Both the position numbers and the translations under genes were made by a program. From assembly GCF_003045775.1 (NCBI RefSeq), contig NZ_PXNS01000001.1, positions 1 to 64,000 of the forward strand: DNA of 64,000 nucleotides, given 5' to 3'. This document shows, in pieces, positions 59,223-64,000 of this stretch; positions within the stretch are counted from its first letter, which is position 1; each line of letters opens with the position of its first letter. Origin of the DNA: Halomonas litopenaei. GTDB taxonomy: Bacteria; Pseudomonadota; Gammaproteobacteria; Pseudomonadales; Halomonadaceae. The notes under the pieces are model-generated. The model was not told the origin of the DNA and ran no database searches. It saw only the letters and a program-made list of their open reading frames with translations.

Positions 59223-61022
59223 ATGCCCCCCTTGAGAATGCCTCTTCGCCTGTCCTGGGCCGGTTGGCTGGCCTTCGGCGCCTTCGCCGTCCTGCTGCTG
59301 GCGCTCGGCCTCGGCTGGCGCGATCCTTGGCCTGCCGATGAGCCCCGTTTCGCCTTGAATGCCATCGAGATGCTGGTGACCGGAGACTTCTGGATCCCCC
59401 ATCGCGGCGGTGAACTCTACGCTGACAAGCCGCCGATCTTCATGTGGACGAGCGCCCTGGGCATCTGGCTGACCGGCTCGATGCGAATCGGCTTTCTGCT
59501 GCCGTCGCTGCTGGCCGGGCTCGGCACCCTGGCGCTGATCGTGGATCTGAGCCGGCGCCTGTATGGCCAGCGCATTGGTCTGCTGGCGGGCATTGCCACC
59601 CTGGCGACCCTGCAGTTCGTGCTGCAGGCCAAGACCGCCCAGATCGACATGCTGTTGACCTTCTTTACCACCCTGGGCGCCTACGGACTGTTACGCCATG
59701 CCCTGCTGGGGCCCTCTCGCTGGTGGTGGCGGGCGGGCTTTGCGGCCATGGGGGCCGGCATCCTGACCAAGGGGGTGGGCTTTCTGCCGCTGGCGCTGCT
59801 GCCCGCCTGGTGGTGGTTGGGGCGCGGCGGTGTCAGCGGTAACAGGGGGGCTGGCCGGCTGACGCCGCTCCGCCTTCGCGACCTTCTCGAGGGACTGGGG
59901 TGCTTGCTCGCGGTGGTGCTGGCCTGGGGGTTGCCGATGATCCTGATCACCAGCCTGAGCGACGACCCGAGCCTGGCGGCCTATCGTGACAATATTCTGT
60001 TCAAGCAGACCGGTGAGCGCTACGCCGACGCCTGGGCCCACCTGCGCCCCTGGTACTACTACATCGCCCAGGTGCTGCCCTGGGCCTGGATGCCGCTGGT
60101 GCTGACCTTCCCCTGGGCCTGTTCCAACTGGTGGCGACGCATTCGCCGTGGTGATGCCCGTACGCTGCTGCCTGTAAGCGCCGTGGTGTTGATCGTGATC
60201 TTCTTCTCGCTGTCACCGGGTAAACGCGGCGTCTATATGCTGCCGACCCTGCCGCTGATGGTGCTGGCGCTGGCGCCACTGCTGCCGGCGCTTGTCAGGC
60301 GGATCGGCCCCAATCGCGCGGGCTTCGCAGCCGTCATCCTGCTTGGCGGGCTGCTGGGATTGGCGGGTATTCTTGGGCTCTGTGACTTCGCGCCGTTGGA
60401 GCGTCTGGCCCATCGTTACGGGATCACCCCCTGGTGGGAGTGGCTGGCGCTGGGTGGTCTGGCCTTCGGCCTGGCGCTGGTGTTGAGACCGCGCCGGGGC
60501 CTGGTCGCCGTGACCCTGTTCCTGTGGTGCCTGTGGGGGTGGTGGAGTACCCAAGGCTACGTCTGGATGGACCCGGAGCGCTCGCCCCGGGACATGATGG
60601 CCAGGGTGGCGCAACAGGTAGGGCCGACCGGCGAGGTGGCGCTGTTGAACTTCGATGAGGAGATCCTGCTGCATTCGCGCACGCCAAGTGTTCACTTCGG
60701 CGACATGACGCCCATCGAGGAAGAGCTTCCCGCCGCCATGGCCTGGCTCGCCAAGGCACCCTCCCGGCGCTGGATGCTGGTGGTGGACAAGGATCTGGAA
60801 GACATCGACTGCGGCGAGCTTGGCCAAGGGTTCGACCTCGGCCATCAGAATCGCCACGACTGGCTTTTGCTGCCGGGCATCGCCTTCGCCGGCTGCCACC
60901 AGGATCGCGGCGCAGCACCGATCTACCTGGCGCCAACGTCGGTTCCTGGCTCCGGCGCCTGGCGCTACTTCACCGAGACACAGCCTGTCACCGGCGAGGT
61001 AGCAGGAGTGACGCATCGCTGA
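59223..61022 (+). CDS. ArnT-like (GT83/GT39) polyprenyl-phosphate glycosyltransferase
   Basis: A 599-residue membrane glycosyltransferase. The first extracytoplasmic loop has the acidic catalytic segment WPADEPRFALNAIEMLVTGDFWIPHRGGELYADKPPIFMW, followed by about ten more helices and a soluble C-terminal domain. ArnT-type enzymes add a polyprenyl-linked sugar to lipid A. It starts 4 bp after the LAB_N gene, so the three genes form an operon. The sugar is unknown. Confidence 0.87.
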   Translation: MPPLRMPLRLSWAGWLAFGAFAVLLLALGLGWRDPWPADEPRFALNAIEMLVTGDFWIPHRGGELYADKPPIFMWTSALGIWLTGSMRIGFLLPSLLAGLGTLALIVDLSRRLYGQRIGLLAGIATLATLQFVLQAKTAQIDMLLTFFTTLGAYGLLRHALLGPSRWWWRAGFAAMGAGILTKGVGFLPLALLPAWWWLGRGGVSGNRGAGRLTPLRLRDLLEGLGCLLAVVLAWGLPMILITSLSDDPSLAAYRDNILFKQTGERYADAWAHLRPWYYYIAQVLPWAWMPLVLTFPWACSNWWRRIRRGDARTLLPVSAVVLIVIFFSLSPGKRGVYMLPTLPLMVLALAPLLPALVRRIGPNRAGFAAVILLGGLLGLAGILGLCDFAPLERLAHRYGITPWWEWLALGGLAFGLALVLRPRRGLVAVTLFLWCLWGWWSTQGYVWMDPERSPRDMMARVAQQVGPTGEVALLNFDEEILLHSRTPSVHFGDMTPIEEELPAAMAWLAKAPSRRWMLVVDKDLEDIDCGELGQGFDLGHQNRHDWLLLPGIAFAGCHQDRGAAPIYLAPTSVPGSGAWRYFTETQPVTGEVAGVTHR

Positions 61023-61338
61023 AAGTTGGACGCAAGTTGTGCAAGGGTTGAATTCAAGAGGCGGCTTTTGTAGCTTGGACTCGGGGAGATAGCCTTCTCC
61101 TTCAGGGCGGCGCTATACCTCAAATTCAGCCTTGAATGCAGCCTTGAGTTCAGCCTTAGATGCACCCTGTGATGTGGCCTTGAATGCTGCCCTTGATGCA
61201 GTCGGTGATATGGCCTTTGACGGTCAGTGACGCCTGTGTGGCGCAGCATTTCTGGGCCGTCGCTGGTGTACAGGTAAGTAGCGCCGCGGGTACGAGTTCG
61301 AATCTGAAAGCTGATCAATACCAAGGGAGGGTGATCGG
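61023..61338. other. Region upstream of ectD with a 12-bp repeat array
   Basis: About 316 bp with no gene. It contains a degenerate array of 12-bp units (61123-61218). A promoter for ectD is expected between 61220 and 61330 but I cannot assign boxes. AGGGAGGG lies just before the ectD start. Confidence 0.5.
61123..61218. repeat. Eight-unit degenerate 12-bp tandem repeat
   Basis: Units run aattcagccttg, aatgcagccttg, agttcagcctta, gatgcaccctgt, gatgtggccttg, aatgctgccctt, gatgcagtcggt, gatatggccttt. The period is exactly 12 bp throughout and the divergence between units is high. Confidence 0.7.
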
Positions 61339-62340
61339 ATGGAAGTGCAGACATCGTCCAATCCGCAAACCAAGCATCGCAGCAACCTGGACCCACAAGA
61401 CCAGCAGCGTTTCGACTGGCAACGTTTCGCCGGGCTCGACAGCGGCCAGGCTCGCGCCACCCGCTACCCGACGCGATTGCCCGAACCGATGGACAGCCTG
61501 TGGGTCGACCGCCAGGGCCCGGTGGTCAAGGGCAGCGCCGACCAGGGGCCGCTGAGCCAGCAGCAGCTCGACGAGTTCGAGCAGAAGGGCTTTCTGTTTG
61601 AGCCCGGCTTCCTCGGTGGCGAAGAGCTCGCACGCCTGCGTGAAGAGCTCAAGGCATTGCTCGACAACGACGCCTATCGGGGCAAGAACTACAGCATCGT
61701 CGAGCCGAGCGGCAAGGAGATCCGCTCGCTGTTCGCCGTGCACTATCTGTCCCGGGTGTTCGCCCACCTGGCCAATGATGAACGTCTGGTCGGCCGCGCT
61801 CGCCAGATTCTCGGCGGCGAGAGCTACGTCCACCAGTCGCGTATCAACTACAAGCCGGGCTTCGAGGGCAAGGGCTTCAACTGGCACTCGGACTTCGAGA
61901 CCTGGCACGCCGAGGACTGCATGCCCGACATGCACGCGGTGAGTGCCTCCATCGTGCTGACCGACAACCACGAGTTCAACGGTCCGCTGATGCTGATTCC
62001 CGGCTCCCATCGGGTGTTCGTGCCGTGCATTGGCGAGACGCCGGACAACAACCACGAGAAGTCGCTGCAGAAGCAGGAGATCGGGGTGCCGAGTCAGGAG
62101 GCCCTGCGCCAGCTGATCGATCGCAACGGTATCGAGGCGCCCAAGGGCAGCGCTGGTGGGCTGTTGCTGTTCGACTGCAACACCCTGCATGGCTCCAACG
62201 CCAACATGTCGCCGGATCCGCGCAGCAATGCCTTCTTTGTCTACAACCGCGTCGACAACCGCTGCGTCGAGCCGTTTGCGGCCAACCGCCGTCGCCCGGA
62301 TTTCCTGGCCCACGAGCCTGGCAGCGATTTCAATCCCTGA
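61339..62340 (+). CDS. ectD: Ectoine hydroxylase
   Basis: A 333-residue Fe(II)/2-oxoglutarate dioxygenase that converts ectoine to 5-hydroxyectoine, an osmolyte and heat protectant of halophiles. The iron-binding motif is HSDFETWH (H-x-D), the second His lies in NTLHGSN, and the family signature region is FKYNxPGF-like ([28 protein letters not shown]-type, here EDCMP). The N-terminal 50 residues are variable, as in other EctD. It stands apart from ectABC, which is not in the window. It ends at its own terminator. Confidence 0.96.
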   Translation: [333 protein letters not shown]

Positions 62341-62390
62341 AGCGACGGTCGCCACCGCTCGCGATGAGCGCGATGGCTGGGATAGACTCG

Positions 62391-62418
62391 AAAGGCGCGC
62401 CCTGGGCGCGCCTTTTTT
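62391..62418 (+). terminator. Terminator of ectD
   Basis: Perfect 11-bp stem aaaggcgcgcc / ggcgcgccttt with loop ctg and six T in total at the end. Confidence 0.9.
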
Positions 62419-62487
62419 GCATGCCACGCGACCCCGTTCGCTGGGCCGTGTCGTTTCCTATCCTTTTCATGCCTTCAGGAGCCTGCC

Positions 62488-63165
62488 ATGTCTCTCGTCC
62501 CGAGCTTTGTCGACGGTGACGCCTTCTCCCAGCCACTTGGCAAGGTGGTCTGTGTGGGACGCAACTACGCCGAGCACGCCAAGGAGCTCGACAACCCGGT
62601 ACCCGACGCACCCTTGCTGTTCATCAAGCCGGCAACCAGTGTGGTGCCCCTGGAAGAGCCGATCGGCGGTCCCTTCGAGCGCTCCGACGTACACTTCGAG
62701 ACCGAGCTTGCGCTGTTGATCGGCGAGACCCTGCGTGAGGCCACGCCAGAGCAGGCCGAGGCGGCAGTGGTCGGGGTCGGGCTTGCGCTGGACCTGACGT
62801 TGCGTGATGTCCAGTCGGCACTGAAGAAGAAGGGCCATCCGTGGGAGATCGCCAAGGCCTTCGACGGCGCCTGCCCGCTGTCGCGTTTCGTGCCCATCGA
62901 GGCACCGCTCGACTGGTCGGCCATCGAGTTCAGTCTCGACATGAACGGTGAACGTCGCCAGCACGGCGTGGCCCGAGACATGCTGTTCGCGATCCCGGCG
63001 CTGCTGTCCGAGATGAGCCAGCACTTCACCCTGGCCCCGGGCGACGTGGTGCTGACCGGCACCCCGGCCGGTGTCGGCAAGCTGGAGAAGGGCGCGACCC
63101 TGGCTTTCGAACTGACACTGCCCAGCGGCCAGCGCCACGCCCTCGAGACCCGCGTGCTCGGTTGA
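62488..63165 (+). CDS. Fumarylacetoacetate hydrolase family protein
   Basis: A 225-residue protein of the small FAH type. It shows VVCVGRNYAEHAKEL, metal-site Glu residues in DVHFETELALLIG, LDLTLRDVQSALKKKGHPWEIAKAFDGACP and the C-terminal PGDVVLTGTPAGVGKL. Members are oxaloacetate tautomerases, acylpyruvases or isomerase/decarboxylases; which of these is unclear. It has its own promoter region after the ectD terminator. Confidence 0.88.
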   Translation: MSLVPSFVDGDAFSQPLGKVVCVGRNYAEHAKELDNPVPDAPLLFIKPATSVVPLEEPIGGPFERSDVHFETELALLIGETLREATPEQAEAAVVGVGLALDLTLRDVQSALKKKGHPWEIAKAFDGACPLSRFVPIEAPLDWSAIEFSLDMNGERRQHGVARDMLFAIPALLSEMSQHFTLAPGDVVLTGTPAGVGKLEKGATLAFELTLPSGQRHALETRVLG

Positions 63166-63200
63166 CGCTTGGCTAACCCGCAGTCCCGACGCCTTCGGCG

Positions 63201-64000
63201 TCAGTCCAGCGGCGGCGGCAGCAGCACGAAGTTGCCCACGTGCTGCTTTTCGAGAAAGGCCTGCTGGGCCTCGACGATCTGCGCAAGCGGGAAGGTCCTG
63301 GCCAGCAGGGGACGAATCTCGCCACGCTCGATGTAGCCGATCAGGTCCGGAAAGATCGGCTCGTCCCAGGCGGTGGAGCCGATCAGGCGCACGTCCTTGA
63401 GGTACAGCTTGCGCATGTCGAGTTCCACCACCGGCCCTGCGATGGCGCCGGAGGAGACGTAGCGGCCGCCGCGGTCGAGCACCTCCAGCACCCCGCCAAA
63501 GCCCTTGCCCGCAACGTTATCCACCGCGACGTCGATGCTCGACTCGCCGAGGCTTGCCAGCAGGTCATCGTCGCGGTCGAGCAGGCGGTCGGCGCCAAGG
63601 GCGCGGATCGCCTCGTGCTTGGCGCTGCCCGCCACCGCCGTGACGTGGGCGCCCCGGCGCTTGGCCAACTGCACCACCGCCGAGCCGACACCTCCCGAGG
63701 CACCGGTGACCAGCACCCGGTCGCCGGCGCTGACACCAGCGCGGTGCAGCATGTTCTCTGCGGTGCCGTAGGCGCAGGGGATGGTGGCGAGTTCCTCGTC
63801 GCTCCAGTCGCAGTCCACCGGGAATACCTCGCTGGCGGGCACCTTGACGAACTGGGCGAAGGCTCCGTCGAAGTCAGAGGCCATCCACACCGAGTCCCAG
63901 TGATCGAAGCCCCTGGTGCGCATGCAGGCGCGTACCAGTACCCGCTTACCCAGCAGGTCCGCCGTGACCGAGGCGTTGGCACCTTCCTCTCCCGGCGCGC
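63201..64000 (-). CDS. Zinc-type medium-chain dehydrogenase / quinone oxidoreductase-like (5' end outside the window)
   Basis: An incomplete gene of at least 266 codons on the minus strand. The frame stays open to the window edge, so the N-terminus is missing. The visible part has [60 protein letters not shown] as the cofactor site, then the C-terminal domain. It resembles the alcohol dehydrogenase/quinone reductase branch. The substrate cannot be read and the start must be sought in the neighbouring sequence. Confidence 0.85.
   Translation of the reverse strand, partial: APGEEGANASVTADLLGKRVLVRACMRTRGFDHWDSVWMASDFDGAFAQFVKVPASEVFPVDCDWSDEELATIPCAYGTAENMLHRAGVSAGDRVLVTGASGGVGSAVVQLAKRRGAHVTAVAGSAKHEAIRALGADRLLDRDDDLLASLGESSIDVAVDNVAGKGFGGVLEVLDRGGRYVSSGAIAGPVVELDMRKLYLKDVRLIGSTAWDEPIFPDLIGYIERGEIRPLLARTFPLAQIVEAQQAFLEKQHVGNFVLLPPPLD

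Noticed and set aside
61123..61218. CRISPR or riboswitch upstream of ectD
   Set aside because: Units are 12 bp, contiguous and degenerate; no repeat-spacer pattern or known aptamer fold is visible.

Overview
The window looks like a chromosomal segment of a moderately halophilic gammaproteobacterium of the Halomonas type. The evidence is a GC-rich coding style, an ectoine hydroxylase gene (ectD), gammaproteobacterial housekeeping genes (his genes, radA, mutY, yggX, pgpA) and an acrylate-detoxification pair (acuI/acuR). The species cannot be named from the sequence alone.

Layout. 1-2.2 kb: tail of an rRNA operon (last bases of 5S rRNA and its terminator), interrupted by a complete IS1634-type insertion sequence with 13-bp inverted ends and a 6-bp target duplication, followed by a second decayed 5S-like tail. 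2.2-5.8 kb: ldhA, a VOC protein, hisC and an auxin-carrier-type exporter. 5.9-13.9 kb: an NlpE-like lipoprotein, a PspA/YiaAB pair, a regulator, radA, selD-selU, an amidotransferase-like protein without its catalytic cysteine, an alkyltransferase-like protein and a YjaG-like protein. 14-17.1 kb: hisB-hisH-hisA-hisF. 17.2-21.7 kb: panM, asmA, mutY, yggX. 21.8-22.2 kb: a tRNA operon (Phe-Gln-Thr).

22.3-31.7 kb is the accessory island. Two copies of an rpn-type nuclease gene lie in the same orientation, the left one broken and the right one intact. They enclose six same-strand genes of visibly lower GC: a coiled-coil protein, an unrecognised protein, a classical AAA+ ATPase, a protein like the family I remember as DUF6638, a two-helix membrane protein and a DUF1523-like membrane protein. 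IS481 remnants and a MITE-like element lie at the right edge. I consider this cluster the best candidate for an undescribed system: a soluble AAA+ and coiled-coil machine coupled to two inner-membrane partners.

31.8-40.6 kb: a minus-strand catabolic cluster (two aldehyde dehydrogenases, a GMC oxidoreductase, an enolase-superfamily dehydratase, a beta-hydroxyacid dehydrogenase, IclR and LysR regulators), probably oxidising an alcohol or sugar to an acid and dehydrating it. 40.9-42.7 kb: acuI/acuR with matching operators. 42.8-48.4 kb: a solute symporter with a DUF3311 partner, an M20 amidohydrolase, a LysR regulator and a YuiF-like antiporter. 48.7-50.8 kb: two zinc-ribbon proteins, a fasciclin-domain protein and pgpA. 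50.9-56.1 kb: transglutaminase, circularly permuted ATP-grasp, Alpha-E and zinc metallopeptidase genes, a known but poorly understood peptide-ligation type neighbourhood. 56.2-61.0 kb: hydrolase, acetyltransferase, and a GT2 / LAB_N / ArnT-like glycosyltransferase operon. 61.3-64 kb: ectD, a fumarylacetoacetase-family hydrolase and a truncated medium-chain dehydrogenase at the edge.
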